Shown: piece after piece, positions 27,222 through 36,734 of the stretch
Layout: each line of letters begins with the position of its first letter
Position numbering within the stretch: the stretch's first letter is position 1
Assembly (NCBI RefSeq): GCF_006345825.1
Contig: NZ_VCIX01000079.1
Span: 80,133-144,132 of the forward strand
Reading direction: 5' to 3'
Length of the DNA stretch: 64,000 nt
DNA from: Paenibacillus paridis
Lineage (GTDB): Bacteria; Bacillota; Bacilli; Paenibacillales; Paenibacillaceae
The notes under the pieces: generated by a model
Seen by the model: the letters and a program-made list of their open reading frames with translations, nothing else
Databases searched by the model: none
Told to the model about the DNA's origin: nothing
Translations under genes and position numbers: made by a program

Positions 27222-28727
27222 TTAATGGAGATTGCCCTCCGCAAATAACGTTGTTCCGAACTTCACCTCAGGATAATCGCCAGTTGGTCCCTCAACCAAC
27301 CTCCCGCCTTGGTTCTTCAAATATTTGTTGAAGAAATCCAGCGTATACGCATTCACGATGGAAGTGGCGCGTGCTGGTGAGATCGAGCCTGCTAAATTTA
27401 TGAACCGAAAAAGAGGGCTAAGCAACTGCATATCCGTAAAGTTATAGTGCTCGGAGTTCTCGATGTATACAACTTGTCCGCCATTCTTGGCCGTGTTAGC
27501 GAAATGCTGGCCTTCTACTTTAACTTCCTGAAGTTGTTCCTCAAATACTTCCCGGTCATTTGCCCCCATCTCTTCTAGCTCTTCATCGCTATAAACGTAA
27601 TCCTGCCGGGCCTTGTTATAAAGGTCGAAGGTTCGCTCTGCCAGCATATACATAAATGGCTTTGACGAGCCGGCTCGATCGGTCCGATATAACGATCCAT
27701 CCAGATTAATGCCCGCTTTGATCCGGGGATCGTAGGTAGCGTCGTACGACGCAGCTCCACCGAAGGAATGCCCGAAGACACCTATATGATTATGATCCAT
27801 CTTGCCTTTAAGCTTGCTTGGGATTTCGCCCGCATTCATTCGCTCAAGCTGATCAAGCGTGAAGAGAACATCGTCCGTCCAGGTTTTGCCTACCAGGTCA
27901 CGATACTCCTTGTCAGTAAACTGTTCTTCGTAGGTTCGAAGTGAGGTCAACGTACCGTCTGGAAAAACGGTACCGAAGGTGCTGTATGTATGGTCGATGG
28001 AAGCAACGATATATCCGTGGCTGGCGAGGTTTTCGGCTTGGGAGGTCTGGTATATCTTCGACATGCCGAAACCATGATTTAGCAGTACCAATGGATAAGC
28101 CTCACTCGAGTTAGCGGCCTCGGCGTTTGCGTAGGAATGGGTTGGGATTTGCTTCAGATAACTCATGAACATCTCAGGGAGGCCGATCGTGGACGATAGA
28201 GGCTCCACCTTCAATAACTGATTTGCATTGGGCAGAAAGGGATAAGGCTTTCCGATTGTATTTTGCGCGGGATACCAGATTTGGACCATTAGTTCCCGCT
28301 TTCCACCCGGAGCTTCAGCGAATAGCTCTTCCCGCTTATCATCGATAAAATGGAAGGTTTGTGTGCCAATCTTGAGGTTTCCCGTGGGCTCTGGAAGCTT
28401 GAATAGAGGGAATAGGTACATCAGTGCCCCCGTCGCAGCGAGCATGAGCGCGATCAAGCTGTACCCGGCAGCAACCCATGCTTTATGCCTAGAAAGAGAA
28501 GGAGTTTGCTTAAAAAAACGGTAGATCGAAATCGTGAACATAACGAACGTATAGCAATACGGAAAAAAAAGCTGGACGCGCAAACCTTCTACTAATAAAT
28601 GAATGATTAACAGCAAAACGCTTGCACCGCTTGTGGCAAATAGCAGCTTGTATTTGCTTCTCCACAAGATCGACAGCGCAAGCAATTCGACGTTTGATAA
28701 TAGCAACAGCAGTTCAAATAGCCTCAT
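27222..28727 (-). CDS. membrane-anchored alpha/beta hydrolase, PAF-acetylhydrolase-like (copy 2)
   Basis: 501 residues, clearly paralogous to copy 1 over its whole length, including the N-terminal hydrophobic helices (MRLFELLLLLSNVELLALSI) and the block LFKLPEPTG. Triad candidates: S321 in GHSFGG, D343 in INLDGS, H427 in NSEHYNF. The oxyanion motif is the normal NHGFG. SD GAGGG lies upstream of the ATG. The pair looks like an old tandem duplication; the two differ enough that both have probably been kept for different substrates. Confidence 0.88.
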   Translation of the reverse strand: MRLFELLLLLSNVELLALSILWRSKYKLLFATSGASVLLLIIHLLVEGLRVQLFFPYCYTFVMFTISIYRFFKQTPSLSRHKAWVAAGYSLIALMLAATGALMYLFPLFKLPEPTGNLKIGTQTFHFIDDKREELFAEAPGGKRELMVQIWYPAQNTIGKPYPFLPNANQLLKVEPLSSTIGLPEMFMSYLKQIPTHSYANAEAANSSEAYPLVLLNHGFGMSKIYQTSQAENLASHGYIVASIDHTYSTFGTVFPDGTLTSLRTYEEQFTDKEYRDLVGKTWTDDVLFTLDQLERMNAGEIPSKLKGKMDHNHIGVFGHSFGGAASYDATYDPRIKAGINLDGSLYRTDRAGSSKPFMYMLAERTFDLYNKARQDYVYSDEELEEMGANDREVFEEQLQEVKVEGQHFANTAKNGGQVVYIENSEHYNFTDMQLLSPLFRFINLAGSISPARATSIVNAYTLDFFNKYLKNQGGRLVEGPTGDYPEVKFGTTLFAEGNLH

Positions 28728-29088
28728 CGTTCATTCCCTCATTTCAGCACATAATCTGTGGCTAACAGACATCGGGATACCCGCCTGTCTTCATTCACCA
28801 CATGGCAACACAAGCAATGCACCATTTATCAGCACAACAAACACCCCTTAAAAGACGGATCGAAATCTTGGCGAAGCGCCGCCGCATTAATAACAAATGA
28901 TTCTTTATTACCAGCTAATATTCGACAGCAACTCACAGATACCTTCAATATAATGGAATTTTGCCATCCTATTTCCAAATATCCTATTAAACTACATTGA
29001 AAATCTTTGTACTGCTCGTTTCTTTTCACTTACTATTACTCGAAGATTCGTTTATAATAAATAAAATTTCACCTAAAGGAGGGATATC
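28728..29088. other. 361-nt divergent spacer
   Basis: Lies between the divergent second hydrolase and acetyltransferase genes. It carries the SD elements of both and presumably their promoters; no gene, repeat or clear operator was seen. Confidence 0.5.
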
Positions 29089-29628
29089 ATGACGTTATTA
29101 ACGACAGATCGATTGATACTGAGGCAGCTAGAGGAAACAGATGCTGACGCATTGGAGCTCTTAATCGACGACTACGAGATAGCGCGGACGACTCTTAACA
29201 TCCCTTATCCCTACCCTAAAGGCAGCGCCGTCAGCTTTATTCTTCATCGCGCAGAGGTTGCAGGCGACGGAGACGGTTACTCTTTTGCCGTCATCCACAA
29301 AGAGAAAGAAGCATTTATGGGATCGATTGGCATGCAGATTAACAAAAGCAGCAACAGAGCCGAACTCGGCTATTGGCTGGGCAAGCCATACTGGAATCAA
29401 GGATTTATAACCGAGGGAGTTCGGAGAATTATTCAATTCGGCTTCGAAGAGCTTGGACTCCACAAAATCCATGCGGCAGCAATGAGCAAGAACCCCGCTT
29501 CATCCAGCGTCATGAAAAAAGCGGGAATGAAGTATGAAGGCACTTTTTTGCAGCATTATTTGAAATGGGATAACTACGAGGATATAGATTACTACGGCCT
29601 ATTGCGCGAGGACTATTTGAACGGATAA
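29089..29628 (+). CDS. GNAT family N-acetyltransferase (RimJ/RimL type)
   Basis: 179 residues, Acetyltransf_3 fold: TDRLILRQLEETDADAL at the N-terminus, acetyl-CoA-binding region YWLGKPYWNQGFITEGVRRI, then HKIHAAAMSKNPASSSVMKK, and GMKYEGTFLQHYLKWDNYED typical of ribosomal-protein or small-molecule acetylases. Excellent SD (AAAGGAGG, 6 nt before ATG). Single gene, unrelated in function to the sugar clusters. Confidence 0.92.
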   Translation: MTLLTTDRLILRQLEETDADALELLIDDYEIARTTLNIPYPYPKGSAVSFILHRAEVAGDGDGYSFAVIHKEKEAFMGSIGMQINKSSNRAELGYWLGKPYWNQGFITEGVRRIIQFGFEELGLHKIHAAAMSKNPASSSVMKKAGMKYEGTFLQHYLKWDNYEDIDYYGLLREDYLNG

Positions 29629-29667
29629 GCTAACAAACTTATACATTTTTATATTATCCAAAGTAAC

Positions 29668-29696
29668 GGGAGGTGCATTTACCAAATGCGCCTCCC
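29668..29696. terminator. hairpin between convergent acetyltransferase and xylH genes
   Basis: GGGAGGTGCATTT (29668-29680), loop ACC, AAATGCGCCTCCC (29684-29696), one mismatch. No good T-run on either strand, so termination strength is uncertain. Confidence 0.65.
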
Positions 29697-29730
29697 TGGT
29701 CCTCCAGCTTCTTGCTGACTTGCTGTAAAC

Positions 29731-30909
29731 TCAAACCTTCTTCCGCTGCCTCGTATAAATGTCCACATACACCGCGAGAATGAGAATGCCGCCTTTGACA
29801 ATATACTGCCAAAAGGACTCCAGATTCATTAAGCTCATGCCGTTGTCCAAGCTTGCCATGACGAGCGCTCCAATAATGGCCCCGACGATGGTACCGGTAC
29901 CGCCCATCAGGCTTGTTCCCCCGATTACGCATGCCGCAATGGCATCCAGCTCATAGTTTTGCCCGGAGCTCATCGTTGCCGCATTCAGTCGGGCGGTCAG
30001 AACAAGCGCAGCAATCGCAGCTAACGTATTACAGAGAACGAATACCAGCAGAATGCGCCGCTTGATGTTGATGCCTGATAGGCGCGCAGCCTCGGCATTT
30101 CCGCCGATAGCATATACTTGACGCCCGAACGTCGTATTTTTCGATATGAAGGTGAAAATGAGCGCCAATACGATGACCATGACAAAGGGAACAGGAATGC
30201 CCTTATAGCTGTTCATCAAATACACGAAGCCGATGACAAGCGCACCAATGACACCCAAACGCAGCACGCTTACCGCAAAAGGCTCGACATCGAACCCGAA
30301 TTTCGCTCTAGCCGCACGCTTGCGCATAACCAAATAACCAGCCACCGCCAAAGCGGCAATGCCAAAAATCCAGCCAATCAGATCGCCTACATAAGATTGT
30401 CCAATCGCTTTCATGGAAGGCGTCAGCGGAGCGATCGTCACACTTCCTGTCGTCCCGAACAAAATGCCCCGGAAGATAAGCATCCCGCCTAAGGTAACTA
30501 TAAACGCCGGAACCGCCCGGTAGGCAATGATCCAGCCCTGGATGAAGCCGATTGCAGCGCCGATGGCCAAAGTAGCAAGAATAACCGGAATTGTGTTCCA
30601 TTCGTACCATACGTTTAGAATCGCTGCGATGCCCCCGGTCAACCCCACAAGCGAGCCTACCGACAAATCAATCTGGCCGGCAACGATAACGAGCACCATG
30701 CCGATAGCCAGAATAGACGTTACCGACATTTGCAAAAATAAATTTGATATATTCGTTGGCGACAAGAAGCGCTCATGCAGCAATGAAAACAACACCCAAA
30801 TGGACAATAGCGCTCCGATCATCGTATAGGCACGGGCATCGAATTTAAACCAATTCGGACGCCGCTTTGTTTTCGTTTGGTTCAATACCGTTTCTTGATT
30901 CATGCTCAT
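29731..30909 (-). CDS. xylH: XylH-like D-xylose ABC permease
   Basis: 392 residues. A cytoplasmic N-terminal tail is followed by about 10 TM segments of the BPD_transp_2 family, with [20 protein letters not shown] and [18 protein letters not shown]. The length and the long insertion ([20 protein letters not shown]) match XylH rather than RbsC. Start overlaps the xylG stop (ATGA) and has AGGAGG 9 nt upstream. Forms the membrane channel with the XylG ATPase. Confidence 0.92.
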   Translation of the reverse strand: MSMNQETVLNQTKTKRRPNWFKFDARAYTMIGALLSIWVLFSLLHERFLSPTNISNLFLQMSVTSILAIGMVLVIVAGQIDLSVGSLVGLTGGIAAILNVWYEWNTIPVILATLAIGAAIGFIQGWIIAYRAVPAFIVTLGGMLIFRGILFGTTGSVTIAPLTPSMKAIGQSYVGDLIGWIFGIAALAVAGYLVMRKRAARAKFGFDVEPFAVSVLRLGVIGALVIGFVYLMNSYKGIPVPFVMVIVLALIFTFISKNTTFGRQVYAIGGNAEAARLSGINIKRRILLVFVLCNTLAAIAALVLTARLNAATMSSGQNYELDAIAACVIGGTSLMGGTGTIVGAIIGALVMASLDNGMSLMNLESFWQYIVKGGILILAVYVDIYTRQRKKV

Positions 30910-32429
30910 CTTCCTTTTCCTCCTGTGGCAGCCGTCATGATCATTTCCTGTGTCGCTTCCTCAGCGGCAAATTCCCCCATATGCTTGCCCTCCGCAATAA
31001 CCATAATTCGGTGGCTCATGCCAAGCAGCTCCGGCAGCTCCGAGGATACCATAATGATGGAAACGCCCTGCGCGATCAATTCATTCATAATGTTGTAAAT
31101 TTCGAATTTGGCGCCTACGTCAATTCCCCGGGTCGGCTCATCTAAAATCAATATTTTCGGAACCGTCATCAGCCATTTGCCGAGCACCACTTTTTGTTGA
31201 TTGCCTCCGCTCAACGTGCCGACAATCGTCTCTACCGAATTGGCCTTCACGCGCAGCGAACGCAAATATTGATTGCCTGCCGCAATTTCTTCATTCGGGC
31301 GAAGAATGCCGCCAGAGGATATCGCGCCAAGACTCGCTAAGCTCACATTGCTTTTGATATCCATGCCAAGCACAAGGCCGTATTTTTTCCGGTCCTCCGA
31401 TACAAGCGCCAAGCCTGCCTTGATCGCTTGTTGGGTATTTTTGAGCTTAACTCGCTTGCCCTCAATTTCAATCGTTCCTTGGTTTTGCCCGCCATAGGAG
31501 CCAAACAAGCTCATGACAAGCTCTGTTCTGCCCGCTCCCATCAACCCGGCAATACCTAGAATCTCACCCTTGCGCAGCTCAAAGCTTAGATTATCAATAA
31601 CCTTCTTCCCCTGACGCTCGGGATTCATAACGGTGTAGTCCGTTACCTTTAACACGACCTCGCCTGGAATTGCTGCCACCCTAGGAAAGCGCTCCTTCAG
31701 TTCTCGTCCAACCATAAGCGAAATGACTTTATCCTCGTTGACTTCGGCAATTGGATAGGTTCCCACCGTCTGTCCGTCACGGAGAACTGTTACTGTATCC
31801 GCAATCGCAAATACCTCATTAAGCTTGTGTGAGATATAAATACAGGTAACGTCCCGCTTCTTGAACTCCCGCAAAATGCCGAGCAGTATCTCGACCTCCT
31901 GCTCCGTCAATGCTGCTGTCGGCTCATCTAAAATCAGGATGTTTGCCCTCTTGGACAGCGCTTTGGCGATTTCAATCTGCTGCTGCTTTCCGATCCCGAG
32001 CGCCCCGATCGGTTGCTCCGGATTCACGTCATGAAGGCCAACCTCTTTGAGCCACCGCTCGCTTTCTTTGAATACCCGTTCCCAGTTGATGATGCCAAAG
32101 ACTGCCGGCTCCTTGCCAAGGAACAAGTTCTCACCGATCGACAGCTCCTTCACAAGGGCAAGCTCTTGATAGATGATGGCGATGCCCGCTTCTTCCGCAT
32201 CTTTGATTTTGCCAAAGCGCTTCTCTTCGCCGTTGATCATGATTTGCCCATCGTAGGTACCATGAGGATAAAGCCCGCTAAGTACCTTCATCAGGGTGGA
32301 CTTGCCAGCGCCGTTCTCGCCGCATAACGCATGCACCTCTCCTTTTTTTACCGAAAAGGTTACGTCGTTCAGCGCTTTAACGCCTGGAAATTGTTTTGTA
32401 ATGTTGCGCATCTCTAATGCAGCCGTCAT
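30906..32429 (-). CDS. xylG: XylG-like D-xylose ABC ATPase
   Basis: 507 residues with two ABC domains: Walker A GENGAGKST, LILDEPTAALTEQE, then GLMGAGRTE, signature LSGGNQQKVVLG and LILDEPTRGIDVG. The phrase LYPHGTYDGQIMINGE is typical of XylG. SD GGAGG lies upstream of the ATG. Lies 85 nt after xylF across a stem-loop. Confidence 0.93.
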   Translation of the reverse strand: MTAALEMRNITKQFPGVKALNDVTFSVKKGEVHALCGENGAGKSTLMKVLSGLYPHGTYDGQIMINGEEKRFGKIKDAEEAGIAIIYQELALVKELSIGENLFLGKEPAVFGIINWERVFKESERWLKEVGLHDVNPEQPIGALGIGKQQQIEIAKALSKRANILILDEPTAALTEQEVEILLGILREFKKRDVTCIYISHKLNEVFAIADTVTVLRDGQTVGTYPIAEVNEDKVISLMVGRELKERFPRVAAIPGEVVLKVTDYTVMNPERQGKKVIDNLSFELRKGEILGIAGLMGAGRTELVMSLFGSYGGQNQGTIEIEGKRVKLKNTQQAIKAGLALVSEDRKKYGLVLGMDIKSNVSLASLGAISSGGILRPNEEIAAGNQYLRSLRVKANSVETIVGTLSGGNQQKVVLGKWLMTVPKILILDEPTRGIDVGAKFEIYNIMNELIAQGVSIIMVSSELPELLGMSHRIMVIAEGKHMGEFAAEEATQEMIMTAATGGKGR

Positions 32430-32456
32430 CCCTTGAACACCTCCGAAAATAACAAA

Positions 32457-32496
32457 GAGGGGAGACGCGTCATATTGCCCATCGCTTCATCCCCTC
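32457..32496 (-). terminator. stem-loop between xylF and xylG
   Basis: GAGGGGA (32457-32463) pairs with TCCCCTC (32490-32496) around a structured 26-nt loop. No U-tract, so more likely an mRNA stabiliser or attenuator that raises xylF mRNA over xylGH, as is usual for binding-protein genes. Confidence 0.55.
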
Positions 32497-32514
32497 ATTC
32501 TTCGTCGCCAGCCT

Positions 32515-33612
32515 CTATTTCACGTTTTTGTAAACATCTTCTTTGGAATGGAAGCCGTCCGCAATGACTGTCGCATCGATATTGGATTTGTCGACTGCGA
32601 CGGGATCAAGCAAGACCGAAGGCACATCGATTTTACCGTTATTGACCGACTTATCCGCGCCAACATCCTCGCCATTAGCCAGCTTCACCGCAAGCTCGGC
32701 CGCTTTCTCAGCCAAATCCTTGATCGGCTTGTAAACCGTCATCGTTTGCGTGCCTTCCACGATACGCTGTGCTGCCGCAAGCTCGGCGTCTTGGCCGGAT
32801 ACTGGAATTTTGCCGGAGAGCCCTTGAGCAGCCAATGCCTGGATAACTCCACCTGCTGTACCGTCATTCGCTGCGACGACGGCATCGACTTTATTATCGT
32901 TTGCTGTAAGCGCATTCTCCATGTTCGTCAGTGCGTTCGCCGGATTCCAATCCTTCGTCCATTGGTCGAATACGACCTGAATGTCACCGCTGTCAATGAG
33001 CGGCTGCAAAATATTGAACGCGCCTTTCTTGAACAAATGAGCATTATTGTCAGTTTCCGAACCGCCAATGTAAACGAATTTCCCTTTTGGCGCCAGCTTC
33101 ACGATCGCTTCGGCCTGCATTTCGCCTACTTTTTCGTTATCGAATGAGATATACAGATCGAGGTCAGAGTTTTTGATCAAGCGGTCATAGGCTAGCACTT
33201 TAATGCCTGCCGCATGGGCTTTTTCTACGATAGCCGCGGTAGCTTCCGCATTATGGGGAACAACGACCAGCACATCGACGCCTTGGCTGATCAGATTTTC
33301 CGCTTGCGAGATTTGCTTCGCGTCATCGCTGTTCGCTGCCTGTACTTCTACCTTCGCGCCCAGTGCTTCGGCTGCCGCTATGAACAAATCCCGGTCACGC
33401 TGCCAGCGTTCCTCTTGAAGCGTATCCAGCGAGAAGCCAATGACCAGCTTTTCATCTCCGGACTTGGCATTGTTCGCCTTCCCGGTCGTTTCTTTCGTGC
33501 CGGATCCAGAATTTTCTTTCCCATTGCCGTTGCCGCCTGAGCAGGCTGACAGCACCAGAATCAAAGCTAATGCAATGGATACAACCCCGCCTCTTGTCAA
33601 ACGTTTCCCCAT
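32515..33612 (-). CDS. xylF: XylF-like D-xylose-binding lipoprotein
   Basis: 365 residues. Lipobox LSAC (Cys 24), a Gly/Asn/Lys linker, then a sugar-binding domain with strong XylF signatures: GFSLDTLQEERWQRDRDLF, VLVVVPHNAEATA, AYDRLIKNSDLDLYISFDN, YIGGSETDNNAHL, VVAANDGTAGG and PVSGQDAELAA. First gene of xylFGH, preceded by an operator-like inverted repeat. Confidence 0.94.
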   Translation of the reverse strand: MGKRLTRGGVVSIALALILVLSACSGGNGNGKENSGSGTKETTGKANNAKSGDEKLVIGFSLDTLQEERWQRDRDLFIAAAEALGAKVEVQAANSDDAKQISQAENLISQGVDVLVVVPHNAEATAAIVEKAHAAGIKVLAYDRLIKNSDLDLYISFDNEKVGEMQAEAIVKLAPKGKFVYIGGSETDNNAHLFKKGAFNILQPLIDSGDIQVVFDQWTKDWNPANALTNMENALTANDNKVDAVVAANDGTAGGVIQALAAQGLSGKIPVSGQDAELAAAQRIVEGTQTMTVYKPIKDLAEKAAELAVKLANGEDVGADKSVNNGKIDVPSVLLDPVAVDKSNIDATVIADGFHSKEDVYKNVK

Positions 33613-33635
33613 TTTCTTCGCTCCCTTATCTCACG

Positions 33636-33655
33636 AAATGTAACTGCTTACATTT
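33636..33655 (-). promoter_or_regulatory. operator-like inverted repeat upstream of xylF
   Basis: AAATGTAA (33636-33643), spacer CTGC, TTACATTT (33648-33655): a perfect 8-bp palindrome. It starts 24 nt before the xylF ATG and follows a possible -10 (TATATT, 33659-33664 on the minus strand), so it would cover the transcription start. No good -35 is seen. Confidence 0.6.
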
Positions 33656-33672
33656 TCAAATATAGCATGCAA

Positions 33673-33700
33673 CTGGAAGTGGTGAGCGAACCACTTCCAG
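33673..33700 (-). terminator. hairpin between response regulator gene and xylF
   Basis: CTGGAAGTGG (33673-33682) and CCACTTCCAG (33691-33700) form a perfect 10-bp stem with an 8-nt loop. The minus strand continues TTGCATGC, so termination would be weak; read-through from the sensor operon into xylF is possible. Confidence 0.6.
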
Positions 33701-33745
33701 CACTCTTTTGCGATCATCTGCATTTTTTTAAGGTGGACTGCCCTC

Positions 33746-35290
33746 TCATCGCTTACTGCCTATAATCGCCCGCCGATAATCAGTTGGGGATGCGCCGCAC
33801 ACCTTTTTGAACACCTTGCTGAAATAATTTGGATCGTTATAGCCCACTTCAAACGTAATCTCCTTTAAGCTGCGATCTGGGTCAGCCATCAGCTTCTTCG
33901 CTTTCTCAATTCTGCACTCGGTGAGAAAATCGATATAGTTAATGCCCTCCTGATCCTTGAACATCTTGCTCATATAAAAGGGGCTCAGCCCTATTCGATT
34001 CGCCATCATCTCCAGTGAAATCTCTTTCTCGGAATGTTCTATAATGTACTGCTTCATTCGGCCTACCGCATCAGGCTGTACCTTTGCTTGATGGGCTTCA
34101 ATTGTAGACATCATCTTGCTTAGCAAACCCTCGGTTTCGGCGCGCAGCTGCTGATACTGGCGTACTTGAAAGGAAAATAACGGCTTTTCAATCTCAATTC
34201 CCATTTCCATAGCCACCCGGGCGATGATCCATAACCGCTCCAGCACATATTGCCCCGATTCCGTCAAGGAAGCCTGATTCTGGTCACAGCGGTCAATTAA
34301 GCCCATAATCATTTTCCGCACCTCCGGCCATTGCCCTAAACGAATTAGGTCGACGAACTGCTTCTCTGTTTCTTTGTCCTGATAACCGCTTCCGAAAGTG
34401 CCTTCCCTATCCATCTCGCCATAAAATTGATGCTTGGCAGGCTGCTCCGTATTCGCACTTGCAAGCAGTGCTTCTTGGTAGGATAATCGAACATTGCCAA
34501 GTCCCGCGTAGCAGCCACCGATGCCTATGAAAAAGTCGCCGCCTGCGGAACGCTGCAGCAGCAGAAGCTGCTGCACGAGCGATGCGGCCTGCGCACGGAA
34601 CGTTTTGGCCGCCTCGCGGAACACGATAATTGGAATTTGACGGCCCGACATGGCCCCTACCCAGCCTTTTCCTACCTCTCTTACCTTTGTTTTCAACGCG
34701 CAATAGATTGCTTCTGGCGCTCCTTCGTTTGGCAGCATGACGAGCATGACGAATGCCTCGCTCGTAATCTCTCCTCCAAGGAGTTGAAGCATGTCATCAA
34801 TATGTACTTCATGAACATGGTCGAACAGCAGCTGCGTTACAATATCGGATTCCACGAGCGGCATCATCTTCCGCAGCTTCTCCTCTTCAACCAAACGCTG
34901 CTCCACCATGGTTTTCTCCTGCACAATTTCATCGATAACTTTGCCGATAACGGCTACAATTTCACTCGCCTTGCTAGGCTTGAGCAAATAATCCTTAACT
35001 CCCAGCTTAATTGCTTTGCGGGCATAATCAAACGTGTCGTAAGCCGTTACCATAATAAATTTTGTATCCGGCAAAAAGACCGATATCCGCTCAATGGCTT
35101 CAATTCCGTTTACGCCAGGCATTTTAATGTCCATCAGAATAAGATCCGGCTGCCACTCGCTGGCCAACTCAATCGCTCTCGCGCCGTTTCTCGCTTGCTT
35201 AAATTCACAGGTGGGAAAGCCCTTGTGCAAAATCGCCTGCAAGCCTTCGCGCTCCACCTGTTCGTCATCCACAATTAATAGTTTAAGCAT
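33746..35290 (-). CDS. YesN-type response regulator, AraC family, of xylose-sensing trio
   Basis: 514 residues. Receiver domain with D8-D9 and phospho-acceptor D54 in ILMDIKMPGVNG, Lys in YLLKPSKAS, a central region of about 260 residues, and a C-terminal AraC double HTH (LEMMANRIGLSPFYMSKMFK; VGYNDPNYFSKVFKKVCGAS). Its start lies 1 nt after the kinase stop. Expected target is xylFGH immediately downstream. Confidence 0.93.
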   Translation of the reverse strand: MLKLLIVDDEQVEREGLQAILHKGFPTCEFKQARNGARAIELASEWQPDLILMDIKMPGVNGIEAIERISVFLPDTKFIMVTAYDTFDYARKAIKLGVKDYLLKPSKASEIVAVIGKVIDEIVQEKTMVEQRLVEEEKLRKMMPLVESDIVTQLLFDHVHEVHIDDMLQLLGGEITSEAFVMLVMLPNEGAPEAIYCALKTKVREVGKGWVGAMSGRQIPIIVFREAAKTFRAQAASLVQQLLLLQRSAGGDFFIGIGGCYAGLGNVRLSYQEALLASANTEQPAKHQFYGEMDREGTFGSGYQDKETEKQFVDLIRLGQWPEVRKMIMGLIDRCDQNQASLTESGQYVLERLWIIARVAMEMGIEIEKPLFSFQVRQYQQLRAETEGLLSKMMSTIEAHQAKVQPDAVGRMKQYIIEHSEKEISLEMMANRIGLSPFYMSKMFKDQEGINYIDFLTECRIEKAKKLMADPDRSLKEITFEVGYNDPNYFSKVFKKVCGASPTDYRRAIIGSKR

Positions 35291-35291
35291 G

Positions 35292-36734
35292 CTAGCCTTC
35301 GCTCCCCGCCAGTGGTATTTTTATCGTGACCTTGGTTCCGAAGCCGGGTTCACTGTCAATGGAAATGACATCCTCAGCACCGACGAACAGCCGCAGCCGC
35401 TTAACCACGTTGCTGAAGCCGATTCCCGTAGAGTGGCCCAGACCATCGGCGTTTCCGCCCTCCATCAAAATATGATTGACCTTCTCAGCCGTCATGCCTG
35501 CTCCATCGTCCTCAATTTCAATCCAAACGCGCTGCTCTCTTTCATAAATGCGCAGCGCTATGCTCCCCCCATCTTCAAGCGGCTCCACAGCATGAATGAC
35601 CGCGTTTTCAATAATAGGCTGAAGTGTAAGGCAGGGAAGCTTAAGCTGAAGGCAGCTCTCATCAACCTCCTGCTCAAATCGAAGGCGATCGGTGAAGCGA
35701 GCACTTTGAATCTCAATATATTTCAAAGCAACTGAAAGCTCTTCTTCCAGCGTGACCGCCCGGTCCAGACGGCGCAAATTATAGCGCAGTAAGCCTGCGA
35801 CGCTTGCTATTAAATCGCTAGTTTCTTCAGAACCATCGAGATAAGCTTTCTTAGAGAGGGTGTCTAGGGTGTTAAACAAGAAGTGGGGGTTAATCTGGCT
35901 TTGCAGGCTGATCAGCTGGCTTTCCTTCAGGAGCAGTTTGCTTTGCTGCAGCTCGCTCTCAAGCTGCGCCTTCTGTTGAATCTCGGAGATTAAGTTGTTG
36001 ATATTTACGCGCATCCGGTCAAACGTCTTCGCGAGGAATGAGATTTCATCGTTGGAGTGTACTTCAATCGGCTTGTCGAAGCGTCCGCGGGACAGCTCCT
36101 TGGCAGCCACCGTCAGCTTTTGAATCGGCCTGGTAATGCTGAGGGAAAACCAGTAGGTAAATAGCAATAGTATAATCGTAATCAAGGAGAGCAGCCAAGC
36201 GCCAAGCCTTTTCAGCTCTGTGCTTTGCTCAATAATGCCGCGGTAAAACGCATCGTACGTCCGCACTTCCTTGTCAATTAGCGTAATCGTCGTCTCGGCT
36301 ATATATTTGTCAATTCGGGTGGCTTCCTCGAACTTCTCGGCCGATTGCTCCGCGTTTCCTTGTCCGAGAAACATGACTGTCAGATCCGCCGAAGCGACCA
36401 GGCTATCAATCATATTGATATAGCTCGTCAGCGTAAACGCGTTGTCCTTATTACGCAGCGTGACGGTCTGCAGCTTTGCCATTAGCATGTTTTTTTTGTT
36501 CTGGTCAAGCTTGCTCAGCTTCAACGCAGATGGCTTTTGCATATAGTCATTTAAAGCAATTATTGTCTGGTGGCTGTGATCAGTCACTTCATTCATGCGC
36601 AAATAGCGCTGCAATATATCATTATATTGCTCTTGCGTTTTCTGGTTATAGTAAGTGAGCACGACCCAAATCAACACCATAATGGACAGTACAATTACCG
36701 ACATCGTCAAAATTTTCCGCTGAATGCTGTTCAT
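35292..36734 (-). CDS. LytS/YesM-type histidine kinase of xylose-sensing trio
   Basis: 480 residues. TM1 about 8-28, a helical extracellular segment of about 145 residues rather than a Cache fold, TM2 about 178-198, HAMP about 199-250, His_kinase with H284 in QINPHFLFNTLD, and HATPase motifs IIENAVIHAVE, IEDDGAGM and GIGFSNVVKRL. Start overlaps the binding-protein stop (ATGA). A small helical sensor fits a kinase that reads a partner binding protein, as in the XylFII-LytS complex described in clostridia. Confidence 0.92.
   Translation of the reverse strand: MNSIQRKILTMSVIVLSIMVLIWVVLTYYNQKTQEQYNDILQRYLRMNEVTDHSHQTIIALNDYMQKPSALKLSKLDQNKKNMLMAKLQTVTLRNKDNAFTLTSYINMIDSLVASADLTVMFLGQGNAEQSAEKFEEATRIDKYIAETTITLIDKEVRTYDAFYRGIIEQSTELKRLGAWLLSLITIILLLFTYWFSLSITRPIQKLTVAAKELSRGRFDKPIEVHSNDEISFLAKTFDRMRVNINNLISEIQQKAQLESELQQSKLLLKESQLISLQSQINPHFLFNTLDTLSKKAYLDGSEETSDLIASVAGLLRYNLRRLDRAVTLEEELSVALKYIEIQSARFTDRLRFEQEVDESCLQLKLPCLTLQPIIENAVIHAVEPLEDGGSIALRIYEREQRVWIEIEDDGAGMTAEKVNHILMEGGNADGLGHSTGIGFSNVVKRLRLFVGAEDVISIDSEPGFGTKVTIKIPLAGSEG

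Noticed and set aside
32548..33147. 199-residue plus-strand frame opposite xylF
   Set aside because: Antisense shadow of a clear XylF coding region.
34637..35735. Two 213-residue plus-strand frames opposite the response regulator and kinase
   Set aside because: Antisense to well-conserved coding sequence; no start signals or domain.
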